From positions 34,503,340 through 34,567,339 of the forward strand of contig OY540811.1 of the NCBI GenBank assembly GCA_961205875.1: a stretch of 64,000 bases of DNA. The letters are read 5' to 3'. Position numbers and translations under genes: made by a program. Below are positions 22,415 through 35,110 of this stretch, one piece after another; within the stretch, counting starts at the first letter, position 1; the number at the start of each line of letters is the position of its first letter. The notes under the pieces were generated by a model. It did no database searches. It worked only from the letters and a program-made list of their open reading frames with translations, and was not told where the DNA came from. This stretch comes from Sialis fuliginosa. Its lineage: Eukaryota; Arthropoda; Insecta; Megaloptera; Sialidae.

Positions 22415-23488
22415 TTTAAATTGATATTTACTTTGACATATTAAATGTCATTTTGACGTTTGCATAAATTCAAATTTAGATTGGAATTGTCAAAAAATTA
22501 AAAATATACAAAAAAATAATCAGGTTCGTCTTAAAAAAATGTCGAGCTAATATTTTTTAGTAAAATTGTAAAAAATCAAATGATTAACAAATGCCAGGCA
22601 ATTTATTTGAATACTTTATCGGTTTTTATTTAAATTGTTCGGTAATTGTTTTGGTAAATTCAGCACGAGGAAGCACTGTGCATTTACTTGGTAGATGGTT
22701 TTTGTTAGTATCTACACTAATTTCCATTTGTGCCCTTAGTTTTTGTTACAATAAATGAAAAGAAATATTTTCGTACGTTTTTTAATATCTATAAAAACTG
22801 CGGTTTTCCTGCCCCACCCTGTATTTGCAGAAAAACATATCAAAATAAAAAAGATTTTAACATCCTTTTCCCTCACTTAGGGGTTGAATTTCATAAAAAT
22901 CCCTTCTTAGATAGTGCTGATGTCATAAAAAGAAGATATTCATTTTAAAAATAAATAAAAAGTGAAAAAAAAATTTACCAAGAATGAACAGTTTGCACAG
23001 TGCTTCCTCATGTAAATTCATCAACGAGAGTTAATTATTAAACAATTTTAATATTTGACAATTTCAATCGTCTAAATTTTTCGTTTATGCAAACGTCAAA
23101 ATAACATTTAATATGTCAAAGTAAATAGCAGTTTAAAAAACAAATGACGATTTTTTAAAGCAAATTAAAATAAATCTTTGTAAGCGAATATTTTACAACG
23201 TTGTGGAAATTGAATGCTCTACAAAAAAGATTCTATAAAATTTTCACATAACGTGTCATTATTGAGATATCTTGAAAAAATAAATATTTTGAGATGTCAC
23301 CCCTACCCCTTACTATCGATTTTGATGATTTTGAAATGTGACCGTCCTCAAGCCAGACCCAACTAACCAACCAAGTCTCATTAATATCGGTTCAGTGGTT
23401 CATGAGTTATGCGTGTGATAAGGATTCAGGGGACAGACAGACAAGGAACGAAAGATTAAGTTAAAATTTTGAATTTCGATATGGCGAG
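22415..23488 (-). mobile_element. GCTTCCTCGC-family repeat, partly palindromic
   Basis: The minus-strand start GCTTCCTCGCCATATCGAA is at about 23488. The TGTCATTTTGACGTTT zone is present in both orientations (22438-22510 and 23055-23130), as is 'gaggaagcactgtgc' (22668 and about 22995). The right half is longer than the left, so this is a palindromic copy with one outer arm lost. Confidence 0.6.
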
Positions 23489-23489
23489 G

Positions 23490-24182
23490 AAGCAATTTTA
23501 TAAAACGACTACTTTGAAAAACTTTGAGAAACCAATGGCCCCGCCACTGGTGAACACCTTCACATCCCTTGGTATAAAGAACACGATACAAGACCCACTG
23601 TTTTCATTTCTCTCGCTCAGGTCCCAAGTGTCATTGTGTGATATACACTACATTAGATTATAATTTACAACATTTGTGACGGTTCCATGACATATAATTG
23701 AATTTAGAACATTGCGGTATGCCCAGGGCTGAACTGGTCATAGAGACTAAAGAAAATATTATTTATATATAGTATTAGCATATTTTGATTTAGTTTAGTT
23801 CGAAAGGCCGTGAACATTTAGGCAATATCACTAAGACGCATTTAAACATTGCCAGCAAAGTTTGCATTTTGTTTATAGAATTTTAAAAAATGTTTCAAAT
23901 AAAAGTTGGATTTAATTAATGGTGACATATTATTATAACGTTACTAAAATCAATTCAGTAAATTGAAGAAGTTTTGAAAATGAAAGGTTCCTATTTTTCA
24001 AATAGGAATATATATTTTTATCGTCACGAAATTACTGTTGATGTCAAGTCAAATTCAATAATATTCAATTTTTTGCATTTTCGATAATTCTGGGATGAGC
24101 ATATTTTCCTTCAAATTACAGAAAGGTTCATTTTTCAATAATAATTGAAACATATAACCGCATTAATTCAAAAAAGTATTCA
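23490..24182. other. Unclassified spacer
   Basis: No gene is seen. The first 150 bases are slightly GC-richer than the rest. Confidence 0.4.
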
Positions 24183-24190
24183 AGTGTACT

Positions 24191-24541
24191 CAGTAGCGTA
24201 GCAAGCATAATTGGCGCCCGGGGCACAATATCTTTTTGGCGCCCCCAATTATTTAAAAAAAAATAATTAATAATTTTATAATAAATTTGAATTGAAATTG
24301 GCGTGACTAAAAAAAAAAAAAAGGTCTTCAGTTTTTAATTACTCTAAATTTTATTTATTAAATACATTCTACGTTTTCACGACTAAAAAATAAAAAAAAA
24401 AGGTCTTCAGTCACATACTGGCCATTGTAAATTGTGTTTATGCTATGCGGTTCAAAAGGTTCAGAGCCATTTGGCGCCCTTCTGTAAGTAGCGCCCGGGG
24501 CATGATAGACCCCCTTGCCCCCCCCCCTCGCTACGCCACTG
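24191..24541. mobile_element. hAT-type MITE, 351 bp, 8-bp duplication
   Basis: The ends CAGTAGCGTAGCAAGC and CGCTACGCCACTG are flanked by the exact 8-bp repeat AGTGTACT (24183-24190 and 24542-24549). The subterminal 'ggcgcccggggca' occurs near both ends. Two copies of 'aaaggtcttcagt' lie in the interior. It is non-coding; the duplication length and CAGTG-like ends fit hAT. Confidence 0.88.
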
Positions 24542-24902
24542 AGTGTACTGAACGATATTTTTATAAAATAATTCAAAATTACTTCTTAAAATTATAATAA
24601 GAAATAGAATATATATTAACGTCAGTTATGATTCTGCAGAGAAAAATATATAAGTTCTCAGTTTTTTAAATGTCACTATCTTTATTTCTCAAAATTTGCC
24701 CGACCAATTAAAAAGTCGTTTGCATACGCCCCTTTAAAATTCAACAACTTTGATTCGGAAAAAAAATTTATTGTTGATAGTTCCGAAAATATTTGGCCAT
24801 ACATTTTAAAATGTGTCATTTTTTATGGTATATATGTATGTATGTATTTTAAATAAATAATTACAATTAAATAACAGATCGTAATGAACCATCGGTATCA
24901 TA

Positions 24903-25072
24903 AGGGTCGATCCAGACTATCTCGCTTCAGTCAAACATTCAGTATAGTATAATACTGTATCGGAGCGTGATTGGACCGAGACTTAAACGATATGTGAATG
25001 AATTCATTGTATATTTATATTTGATTGGAGCGAGACCGGACCGAAACCAGCTGGATAGTCTGGATCGACCCT
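24903..25072. mobile_element. Foldback MITE with AGGGTCGATCC ends
   Basis: AGGGTCGATCCAGACTATC is mirrored by GATAGTCTGGATCGACCCT. The interior contains 'cagtatagtataatactgta' and paired 'gagcg(a/t)ga' blocks. Confidence 0.75.
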
Positions 25073-25090
25073 AATTCGTCTGCCACCCTA

Positions 25091-25213
25091 AGAGTCGATC
25101 CAGACTATCGTGCCGGTCTCAGTCCAATCGCGCATTGATACAGTATTACTATACTGAATATTTGACTGGAGCGAGACCGGACCGGGACTGGTATGATAGT
25201 CTGATTCAACCCT
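25091..25213. mobile_element. Second AGGGTCGATCC MITE, 18 bp downstream
   Basis: It starts AGAGTCGATCCAGACTATC and ends 'gatagtctgattcaaccct'. It is a shorter copy of the neighbouring MITE, with the internal 'acagtattactatactgaat' block in the opposite orientation. Confidence 0.7.
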
Positions 25214-26100
25214 AAAGGTGAGAATCGCTTACAACAAATTCGAAAATATTAAGATAAACATCATCGGTTATCTTTTTTTTGGCGGAGTTTATATAGTTAC
25301 ATCATTTTAAATAAAAACACAAATATACGTCCACTCCATTAATTAATTTTATATCAAGTTTAACATATTTAAATAAGTACTAAAATTCGGAATATCAAAT
25401 TTTTATTGCCACAAAATTTACTTAAATTATGTTCAATAGATTACATAATAATTGAATCGCACAAATATATATGAGTACTTTAAATGAAGTTGAGTAGTTC
25501 TTTATCTAGCAAATGAGTTTCAAAATATCTGTCATTGTTTGGTACAATGATTTAAATATTATAATAATCAAATATGTGATAAGCGAATTTCAATGAAAAC
25601 TGGACGACCACTTATAGAGTTCATTGTACATACAGGTAATATTTTTAAATATAATTAATATCTTATATCTCACAATAAAATTGTATGAGTGCAGTTTTAA
25701 TTTTATATGCACTGGTAAAATTATTGCATATACGTAGACGTTGCATACCTACTGTGAAGCCGGTTGGAAACGGTACTCATCAAAGCCCTTATATATTTAT
25801 ACAGCTGTTAGCAGTTCACTCTATGGAACGTCCACTGTAAATAATAATATTTTAAATATCCATCCGCCTCTGACCTATATACAGGTATTTGTATATGAGC
25901 AACACCGTCTGTCTTGTATTCCATTTTAAATAAATATAAAGATACGTGCAATATATTAGAATGTTACATACCCCTAGCTTTGACATAAATTAAATTAAAT
26001 GTACATATAGGTATTTCCCTTATTTTAAAAATCAAGATGATGCAGAAAATAATAAACTCGATCTTTGGAACTTACTTTGTGTTTCTTGGTTTTTATTCAT
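25214..26100. other. Unclassified AT-rich spacer
   Basis: No gene or repeat is recognised. A slightly GC-richer patch lies at 25738-25905. Confidence 0.4.
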
Positions 26101-26104
26101 TTTT

Positions 26105-26640
26105 AGGGTTCCGAAGAAACCCTATTAATCTCACTTTGTCGTCCGTCCGTCCTTTTCACTCAAAACCAAATAGCTCATAAACTATATAAGCTAGAAACTT
26201 GAAAAATAAAATGACACCCTCTAGTAAAATATGTACAAAATTATTGAATAAATAATTTTTCAGGGGGAGTAATAAGGAGCTAAAGCTAGGTAAAAAAATA
26301 TTTTTTTTATACCAAGGCATGTGGCACGTTGAAATGTATAACCAAACAAGCGGAATTTGCCCCTTTTTCTATTTTTTTCTAAATCAAAAATGGTGCCTGT
26401 AGGGGGCTTTAAAGCAAATCCAAAAAAAAAACAAAAAAATCGTATACCAAGACAAAATGTACATCTTAATTAGTAGAATTTGACCATATTTTTTTTTTCT
26501 AACTCAAAAATGGCGCCTGTAGAGGGTTAAAAAGCAGTGTTTTATTTTGTCCCCCCCCCCTCTAACTCTGTAACTACTGGCTCAAAAAATCTGAAAAAAT
26601 TTTGAGTATAGAGAAAAAAGTTTTAATGGTGTGAATATAG
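26105..26640 (+). mobile_element. AGGGTTCCG-family element, copy 3, truncated
   Basis: It starts AGGGTTCCGAAGAAACCCTA, then a CCGTCCGTCC run and 'aaccaaatagctcataaac'. Two related internal blocks 'aaaaatgg(t/c)gcctgtag' are about 130 bp apart. The far end is not found. Another 500 bp of unclassified non-coding sequence follows to about 27110. Confidence 0.6.
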
Positions 26641-27109
26641 CGTTTTTTGGAAAATAAGACATCTTAAAACAATTGTAACTTTAAAAGTTTTTGACCAAAT
26701 TAAAAAATCTATAAATATTTCGAAACTACATAAAAAATAGAATAAAAGACCTATACCGGAAGTATTTTGGTTGAAACCAAAATATTTGGCGGCAATTTTA
26801 AAATCGACTATTTTTACAAAAAATCAAACTTAATGTTTTGGTACCACATTCGGCCAAAATTGAATATTTGGCTCTGAAACCGATTTCAAATGAAAGATCA
26901 ACAAAAAACGAAGAAAATGAGCCTTATAACATGCAATAAGGGACATTTTGAAAAATAAGGTACTATCGAAAAATTTCTAATTTCGCTCGATTTCAAAAGT
27001 TTAAAAAAACGTAACTCGGCCAAAAATGGGGGCGGGGAGAAAAGATTTTGGGAAACGTGTTCTTTTCATATGTACTTTGAGAAAAAAAATTGGGAGCAAA
27101 ATCGGTGAC

Positions 27110-27475
27110 ATACGTGCGCCCTGTTTTTTAGAAAACTACTAGAAATGTCCATATATATTTTGAAGTGTCATCCCTCCCCCTTATACACGATTTTGATGAT
27201 TTTGAAATGAGGTCGTCTTCAAGACAAGTCCAACCAACCAAATTTCGTTAATATCGATTAAGTGGTTTATGAGTTATGCGTGTAATAAGAATTCAGGGGA
27301 CATACAGACACACGGACACACAACAGACATGAAAAGAAAAGTGTTTGTATAGACCTGAAACGGAAAGATCAAGTTAAAATTTTGAAATCGGAGATCAATT
27401 TTTTTTTTCATTTTAAAACGATCATAAAGCTTTTCGTATCTTCGATATGGCGAAAAAGTAATATTGTTTTTAGTT
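27110..27475 (-). mobile_element. GCTTCCTCGC-family fragment, minus orientation
   Basis: It contains 'gagttatgcgtgtaataaga', 'cttttcgtatcttcgatatg' and the G-to-A variant end 'gcgaaaaagtaat'. It matches the first half of the copy at 5944. Confidence 0.6.
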
Positions 27476-27907
27476 ATACTTTTTAATATTTAACACAGCT
27501 TTATGTGGATCGAAACAAAAACTAATCTCGCCGAAACAAATTTGATCAATGATAAATTTTTTAATGTAATGAGTAAATGAAATGATTCTTTTTACTACAT
27601 TTTCGGATTTGGCTGTACTTACCTAATAATTTTATGAAAAAATAAACATATCGTGTGCATATTTGATACTTTACGTAAAGAAAATGTCATCTAATAAAAA
27701 GAATATTGTATTTTATAATATAAGCTACACTAAAATAATATTTAAAGTAAATTATACACAATATTATATTATCATATGTAGATATTACGAGTAAAGAACT
27801 AATAAATCTTGTTATGTTTTTCATTTCTATTGTTTCAATTTAAAATAAAAATATAATTGTTAATTTTTACAGTCCAATATCAATAAATTCAATCAATATA
27901 CAATTAT
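27476..27907. other. AT-rich spacer
   Basis: Nothing is recognised. Confidence 0.4.
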
Positions 27908-28289
27908 TACTTTCTTATACCATGTATATGAAATATACATTAGTATAAGTAAGTATAGTGAAGCCGATTTTTTTCGAACCTCGGATTTTGACGAAATTAT
28001 CTATTTTGACCTTCCCTGAATCCATTCTGACTATTTTCGTCATGATGTCTGTGTGTCCGTCTGTCTGTCTGTTTGTAAGCGCTGTAACTCAAATACGACA
28101 AATCGTAGAAGGGTGATATTTTATATTTAAGATTAATTTTTGGCTGGGAAGAAAACGTCCTATTTTTGAAAACGATCTTTCAACCGGATACGGATGTTTA
28201 CCTACGTCGATTTTTTAATTTTTCAAATTACTCTGAAACAGTGCGAAATAGAGAAAAATGGTCAAGTTAAAAAATGTAGGTAATATCTA

Positions 28290-28848
28290 CAGTCGGGACT
28301 CGTTTATTTTAACGCTCGTTTATTTTCAACGCTCGTTTATCGTAAATGCCGACTTTCGTTTATTGTAAATTTTTTCTCCTCCTTCACCTCCCACCATTCT
28401 CTAAATACCAAGGTCTACATACATAGTCTCTATAGCTCCTTGACCAATCAGCGTTGGCGCGGGATTTCAAGTCACCACGAAGATGTATTCAAATGTTTAA
28501 CATCACTATATTGCCAACTTAAGAATAGTAAAAATGACACTTCCCGAATAGATAAAATTGTCTGTGATAGCTTTTTCATGATTTTGCAATGTCGAATTTG
28601 TACTTCTTTGATTGTATATGTTGTTAAAATATCAAAAAATACGAAGACAAGAATAAATAAAGGATTTCTTGTATTTGATATTCTATTATACATTTATAAC
28701 ATTTGAATACATCTTCGTGGTGATGTCAATTCCCGCGCCAACGCTGATTGGTCAAGGATCTACACATAACTTGGTGGGAGCCCCTCTCGACTTAAAATAA
28801 ACGCGCGTCATATGATTCAGAAGGTTTAAAATAAACGAGTCCCGACTG
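28290..28848. mobile_element. Foldback element with CAGTCGGGACTCG ends
   Basis: The ends CAGTCGGGACTCGTTTATTT and its complement are flanked by TA. The copy of the host repeat at 19031-19790 lacks this segment at the corresponding point, confirming an insertion. Inner arms contain CCTTGACCAATCAGCGTTGG and 'gcgcggga', again mirrored. A truncated relative lies at 42365-43011. It is non-coding. Confidence 0.88.
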
Positions 28849-29362
28849 TATATCTATAATTTATGTTCTATTCATTTTTTTGTAAAAACGAATTTTTGAA
28901 AAAAAAAATTATTATAATTCAAATGGTTCATAACAGAGGAGAAATATCTGCCATGAGTGTCATGGGACTTTCTTATACGTATTACAGAGATTGAACAGTG
29001 TGTATATTTGCTGTAGGTAACATGGGACTTTCTTATACGTAATACTGAGAGTGAACTGTGTAGGTGAATCTAAATAATTACATAAAAAAATTCTTTCTGA
29101 CTAAATCATAATTGTTGGAAAAAAATGTATGGGGAATAAATTATAGATAATAACATACTCGACATTTTTTTATCTAAAACATTTTTTTCTTATTTCAAAA
29201 ATAATTCAAAAATCCAAAAATTTACAAGAGTAAACATCCGTTTTCAGTTAATACGTTAATAAAATCACTTGTTATATAAATATAAAATTATTCATTTTGT
29301 TCTTTCTTGTTAGTTTGTTAGAAATGTTTTAATAAACAAAGAATCACGTATACAATTCACTG

Positions 29363-29382
29363 TTAGGTTAGGTTAGGTTAGG
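29363..29382 (+). repeat. (TTAGG)4 tract
   Basis: Four perfect TTAGG units lie at the 3' part of the TTTCTTATAC repeat, equivalent to the tract at 19048. Confidence 0.9.
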
Positions 29383-29462
29383 TATAATAAAGTCCCGTGG
29401 TTCCCAAGGCAGATATTTTTTTCTTTGTTAGTTGAAGATTCAATGTTAGAATTTTATGTCCG

Positions 29463-29770
29463 GTATCATAAAGGAGCTTAACAAATTTGCTAGCTACCAA
29501 ATGAGGTTTTAAACCTATCTGACAGTTCTCTTGAAGTTTCATGAAGTATTTGATAAGTATCACGGGCGCGTGGTATGTAAACACCAACGATATTAAAACA
29601 GTGGTGATATTATAAAAATTATTTTGTACGGTCAGAGTCGCCAACTGTGTTACAATAAGTTGAAGTTTCACTGCTCTAAATTCCATAACTAATCCATAGA
29701 TACTAGCACATAATCTATACCCCATTTGAAAGAAAAGCTAGCAAATTTGTTAGGTCCTTTATAATAACGG
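29463..29770. mobile_element. Foldback MITE, about 305 bp
   Basis: Inverted blocks 'ccggtatcataaagga', 'cttaacaaatttgctagct' and 'ccaaatgagg' (29460-29510) are mirrored at about 29722-29770. The loop is unique. No duplication is resolved. Confidence 0.65.
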
Positions 29771-29890
29771 AAATTAGTCTTGAACAATTTCCCCGCGCCT
29801 TCGCCAGCACGACTTGCACCTTTCAAAACGTAGACAAGACATCTCCACCGGGCGGCGGTGATAATGATTTAACTACAATCAGAGCTTATG
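29771..29890. other. GC-richer unique patch
   Basis: About 90 bases (29790-29865) have much higher GC than the surroundings and match no repeat in the window. No open frame is convincing. Confidence 0.35.
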
Positions 29891-29894
29891 AATT

Positions 29895-30600
29895 TATTGC
29901 TTCCTCGCCATATCGAAGATACGAGAAGTTTTGTGATCGTTTTAAAATGAGAGAACATAATTCGCCGGATCAAAATTTTAACTTGATCTTTCTGTTTCAG
30001 ATCAAGAGTCAAGACAAACTTTTTTCGTTCCGTATCTGTTTGTCTGTGTGTATGTCCCATGAATCCTTGTCACACTCATAACTCATGAACCACTGAACCG
30101 ATATTGATGAAACTTGGTTGGATGGGTTGGGTCTGTCTTGAAGACGGTCTCATTTATTTCAAAATCATGTGTAAGGGGGAGATATCTCAAGAACGACACA
30201 TGTTACAAGAAAATTGTATGGAATCTTTTTTGTAGAGCATTAAATTTTCTATATTATAGATCTACACGTTTATTGTAAAATACATATTTCCATACAAAGA
30301 TTTATCTATCTCAATTTGCTTTAAAAATCATCATTTGTTTTTTTGAATTGCTATTTACTTTGACATATAAATTAAATGTCATTTTGACATTTACATAACA
30401 GAAAAATTTTGATTTAGATTGAAAAATGTCAAATAAATATTTTTTAATAAAATGGTATAAAAATTAAATGGATAACCAATATCAGCTCATGAGAATACTT
30501 TATCGGTGTTTATTAACATTGTTCAAAATTTAATTACCTTTGGTGAATTTAGCACGAGATAGCTATGAGCATTTACTTGGTAGATGTTTTTCAATACATT
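29895..30600 (+). mobile_element. GCTTCCTCGC-family repeat, copy at 29.9 kb
   Basis: It starts TTGCTTCCTCGCCATATCG. It contains 'actcatgaaccactgaaccg' and the TGTCATTTTGACATTT zone, and ends near 'agcacgagatagctatgagc'. It is collinear with the copy at 5944. The 350 bp after it are unclassified. Confidence 0.65.
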
Positions 30601-30953
30601 TTTATTAGACAGTATTAATTATAAATTTTTATCAAATTATTTAATATTCATTTTTGGACTAATCACCTACATCAATATTAAAACTACCGTTGGTTTTTTA
30701 TATGTTCAAGACCGTTAACGAATCGACGAATATATTCCCTCAACTATACTCTCGAATATAGTAGCATAACACGCCCTCTGCGTTATTATCAAGTTTATCG
30801 TTTCAAAAGTGATTTTTAAAATTTTTTTTTGTGGTTTAATGAAACGTCTAATTGTTTACGAAATTCGAAGAAAATCGGTCGAGACCTATTTTATGTATAA
30901 AAAGTATGATGTCGTTTACATAATTTATAAAATAACCATTTCGTGATACACTA

Positions 30954-32125
30954 CACTGCTTGTCACAATTAGTGGGACACTTTTTCAATGTAACACAGTT
31001 TTGCTAAAAATTGTCATATTAATATGAAAATTCATAAAAATCATTAGTGTGGTGTTGTTTCAAAGCCCAAAGAGTAAAAACTTTGTGCGTGCATCGATAG
31101 CAGGTGTACAGCCCTTGGAGGGGTGAAAAATGGAAAGTGACAATTTCATGTATTGAAAAAAAAGTTTAAAAATTGTTTATTCCAAGATAATGATAAAATT
31201 CACATTAATTTTTATACGTAGAACTTATTTGAACCCTAAAGGTATACATTATTTTTTTAATCAATATTTAATTCTATTTACCACCTGTTATCATCCCCTA
31301 AATTTAGGTTATTAGAAATATAGGAAAATAAGAAAGAAATTTTAAAAATCTTCAAGGGTTGTTAGAAATAATCACAATAAGTATAAATTTACAATTTCAA
31401 TAAAATCCAGTAATTTTCAACCACTTCTACCCTTTAATATTATATAGTACCTATTACAATTAATTCGAACAACGTAGGTAAAGATAAATTTTTGAAATTT
31501 ACAAAATGGGTAGTAAACTGTATATACAACTGTACTGTATGTTAAAAAACACAAATAAATTATAAGGGTAGGCACCAACCCTTAAATACTAAACCGTCCC
31601 AAATAGTAGGGTAGAATATTAAATTTAAGTGTGATTTTATAAGAAATCAATTAATGCTCTTATTTAAAGATTTTTGTGAAAATTTTGTGCACCACAATTC
31701 ACCCCTACGGATGTAGCTACTCTAAATTAAAAAAATATACGCTTTTTTTAAAACATCGTATCTAAAAATTCAGTAGAATTTTTTTGTCATCCTTTCGTAA
31801 TATAAAAGGCCGACATTTGATCTTTCTACACCGGTAAAATTAAAACAATACACTATCAGGAACTACCCTTAAATTCTTATTTCTTAAAAATAAAATAAAT
31901 TTTATTTTAATTAATATTGAAAATATAGGTATCTATGGAAATTAATGGGAAATTAACGAGTTTTTTGTAAGTTTGGCTCAAATTAATTCATCGTTTTGAG
32001 ACGTTGAAATTTACTAAATGTATAGTACACTGTGTATACAACAGAATTTTATGAATTTTCATATTAATTTTTTACCAAAACTGTGTTACATTGAAAAAGT
32101 GCCCCACTAGTTGTGATAAGCAGTG
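30954..32125. mobile_element. Tc1/mariner-like non-autonomous element
   Basis: The ends CACTGCTTGTCACAATTAGT and, inverted at the other end, 'cactgcttatcacaactagt' are flanked by TA. The terminal match continues through 'gggacactttttcaatgtaa' and 'cacag'. The interior of about 1.1 kb has no transposase. Related pieces lie at 8890-9470 and 63302-64000. The terminus and TA duplication fit Tc1/mariner. Confidence 0.85.
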
Positions 32126-33760
32126 TAGTATTCTTGTGGAAGAAATGTAAATTTTGCAAGCTCTTTCTTTTCTTCCAAACGTCACTAAATACCTCCCAAA
32201 CAATACTTTTCGCGACACCAATGGCAGCCGATATAAATCGCATTACATTTACAACACATCCGACGTATGTGTGAAAGAAAAGGGTGGATGGGGATGTATA
32301 AGTTCATAATTCAATGCAAGAGACTTAACACGCTCAACGAATACGCGCTATTATCTGTCTGTGACGTTTGTCGTTCCACACACACCGCACAACAAAGAGA
32401 GATATACACGTTTGAATTGGTGTCAGATATGTATGTCTTTGTTTACGTGCTACAATTGTCACAGTTTTGTATATATCACTTAACACCTGGCGATGATATG
32501 TTGAAGGTGTACGTTCAAAATGGGCTTGTTGAATTATCTTAAAAGGATGTACCATAAAGGCGGTGTTAATCTATTTAAATTATGATCAACATTCATTATA
32601 GGTGTAGAAAAATGCATATAGCTGTAGACTGTACACTACGGAATTATTGTTTAGGATTTTTGAAAAATATAGTTAAATTAAGTACAAACACAATTAGTTA
32701 TTATTGTAATAATAATTAATCAACACGTAAATTACCTAACAAAAACGAGTCATAATTTTTGTTTTGTTTAAATTTAAAAGTTAATTATTGAAAACAAAAT
32801 AAACATGACGATCAAAAGACAACGGCCGATCCGAGGGAGCCCGAATGGCAGCCGAGTGCATGCGAATAGTTTCCTCTGCCCCACTCCGACACGGCACTTC
32901 TTCTTTAATTCGCGCGTTATTAATAATATGTTACAGTATATAACTTATTTAAAGTTATTTTCTAAACTAAAAGACCAAATTGGATGCAGTAAAGGGCAAA
33001 TTATATCTTCATTAAGTACTTATGACGTACACAGAATCCAAACATTATTAACTTTCTTTGTAACATAAAAGCAGTCATTGTGGCTTAAATATAAAAGATT
33101 AGATTACTTTATTTTAAGTTTTTTTTTTCTAATTGTAGTTTTCTAACATTTACTAGGTATCTCCTAGAAAAAACTATAAAATTTTCGAACGGTTTGGTTT
33201 CATTATAAACTCTTTAATAGGGTTCAGTTCCGTTTCCGATTCTATAAAAAAAAAATTGGAACCCCGATTTTAGGGATTGGTTCCAGTTCTTTTAAAACAC
33301 AAAGTATTGGTGTACAAGTTAATTCGTTATTATAAAATTAATAGTATCTATATTCTACATATTATCTACTTTCTACATGTTAAAAAAAAACAAAATTACA
33401 ATTGTGATTTATATTTTTATAGCAATTTCAACAACATATTTCAGTTTTATTAAAATAAAATAAATAAATAATATTTATTAAAACATGGGGTTACCAATTT
33501 TCCTATTGTAATATTACAAAACTCATGTACTTTCATTACTTGTTGATCAATTTTTAATGGGCACAAGGTCAAAAAATGGCTATTTTAAAAATTATTCAGA
33601 ATAAAAAATAATTAGGATACAGTCAAATTTACTAAAACTGAAGTATGATGGAGTTGTGACACTGGTTGCTCAATAGCTACCATAAACAGGTCCGTAAATG
33701 GCTATTTTTTAAATCAGTAGATATTTGAATTTCTTATCTTTGACACTGAAAAACTGTTTT
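32126..33760. other. Mostly unique spacer with two GC-richer islands
   Basis: The islands at about 32160-32530 and 32815-32920 are distinctly GC-richer and match no repeat in the window. Open frames across them look random and have no recognisable domain. They could be regulatory DNA or untranslated exons. The rest is AT-rich. Confidence 0.4.
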
Positions 33761-33764
33761 TCTT

Positions 33765-34390
33765 GAAACTGCTTAATATCTGGAGAACTAAGGATTTTTA
33801 CGGAAAATGTTTGATATAAAAGTTTCGGGATTTGGTAAAATCAATGGAGTTAACAATTATGACATTGAGTGGAGATTTCTAGGTCATTTTAGGATCAACT
33901 ATTTTTTTGTTAATTGAAATCTGTTTATTTTTTGCAGATTCATATTTTGCAGAAAAAAATAAACAACTTTTGTCTGAAATTTTTTTTTTTAAAACATCAA
34001 TTTTAATGTCCTGTTTCTTTTTTTGCGTTCACAAATTTTGAAATAATTATCCTAGATATTTAAGGAACAATGCAGATTAAAAATTATTATTTCAAAACTT
34101 TTTAACAAAAAAAAAATTTTTTGTAAAAAAATAATATTAAAATTTTAGATTTAAAAAAAACTTTTTAGACAAAAGTTGTTTCTTTTTTTCTGCGAAATTC
34201 GAATATGTAAAACATATTGAAAAAAATTAGTTGACCCCAAAATGACCTTAAACCTCCACCCAATGCCAAAATTGTTAACTCCGGTAATTTTGCCCTTCTA
34301 AATTCTAAAACTTTTGTACCAAACATTTTATGTAAAAAACCTTAGTTCTCCAAATATTAAGCAATCTTAAGATAAAAAAACTCATCCTGT
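33765..34390. mobile_element. Diverged palindromic element
   Basis: Inverted blocks 'ctgcttaatatctggagaac' and 'taagg', 'gttaacaattatgacattg' and 'ggtcattttaggatcaac' (33768-33900) are mirrored at about 34222-34378. The right end 'catcctgta' looks like a CAGG-type terminus. Its interior resembles the 11503 and 47830 elements in style only. Confidence 0.6.
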
Positions 34391-34439
34391 ATGTATAGGA
34401 ACTTTTGATCAGCATCATACTTCATATACTTAATATATA

Positions 34440-35110
34440 AAAAAAATAGAGTTCTTATATAAAAAAAATCTTTTTCAAATTATTAACAATTCTAAATAAT
34501 TTTTGAATATTTTTTTATCTATTCGTTTGTCGGAAATTTGTTGAGAAATTATGTTAATTTTCGAGAGTGCTATTCAGAACTCTAAACAGAAATTTCAAAA
34601 CTTTAAAAAAATATTTTTTTTAATATTTTAAAATGTAAATAATTAAAATAGATTTATCTATCGTTTGTCGGAAAACAGTTTAAGATATATTATGTTCATA
34701 TTCCGGAGTGCAATACAGAACTCGAAATAGAAATCCAAAAACTTTAAAGAAATATTATTTTAATTATTTTAAATAATAAAAATTTGAATATTTTTTTATC
34801 TATTCGTATGTCAGGAAAGGGTTCATTTTCGAGTGTGGTATTCAGAATTCTTAACAGAAATTACCAAAGTAAAATTTTGTCAATGCCGAAATTATACCGT
34901 TTTTTAAATCTTTTTTTTTGGGGGGGGGGGTAAATTAAACTATTTTTTTATTTACCGGAACTCCGAAACACATGCAGTGTTATCCAGAACTCCCAAATAA
35001 TTGTTTTTTGTTAGACATTGCTGTTCTGCGTAATTTTTGGGGGGTTAAATTAACAGAACTCCTTTCCAAAATATAAACAACTCCAGAACTCTTTCAATGC
35101 TATCTAGAAC
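34440..35110. repeat. Degenerate tandem array, about 145-bp unit
   Basis: 'atttttttatctattcgt' with 'tgtc(g/a)g' recurs at about 34508 and 34793, with a variant at about 34655. Each is followed by 'ttcag/acagaactc' blocks. Looser copies ('cagaactc') continue to 35110. A poly-T/poly-G run lies at 34911-34931. Confidence 0.6.

Larger units (their letters stand above)
27908..29405 (+). mobile_element. 'TTTCTTATAC' repeat family, copy 2
   Basis: It starts TACTTTCTTATACCATG and carries a GTCTGTGTGTCCGTCTGTCTG run at about 28047-28075. It ends 'aaagtcccgtgg' after a (TTAGG)4 tract. Two direct units of 60 bp, each containing CATGGGACTTTCTTATACGT, start near 28941 and 29001. It is interrupted by a foldback element at 28290-28848. 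Confidence 0.7.

Noticed and set aside
32267..32542. 91-residue open frame as a gene or upstream Ig exon
   Set aside because: No Ig motif, no fitting splice sites and random-looking composition. I keep the region only as a GC-richer island.
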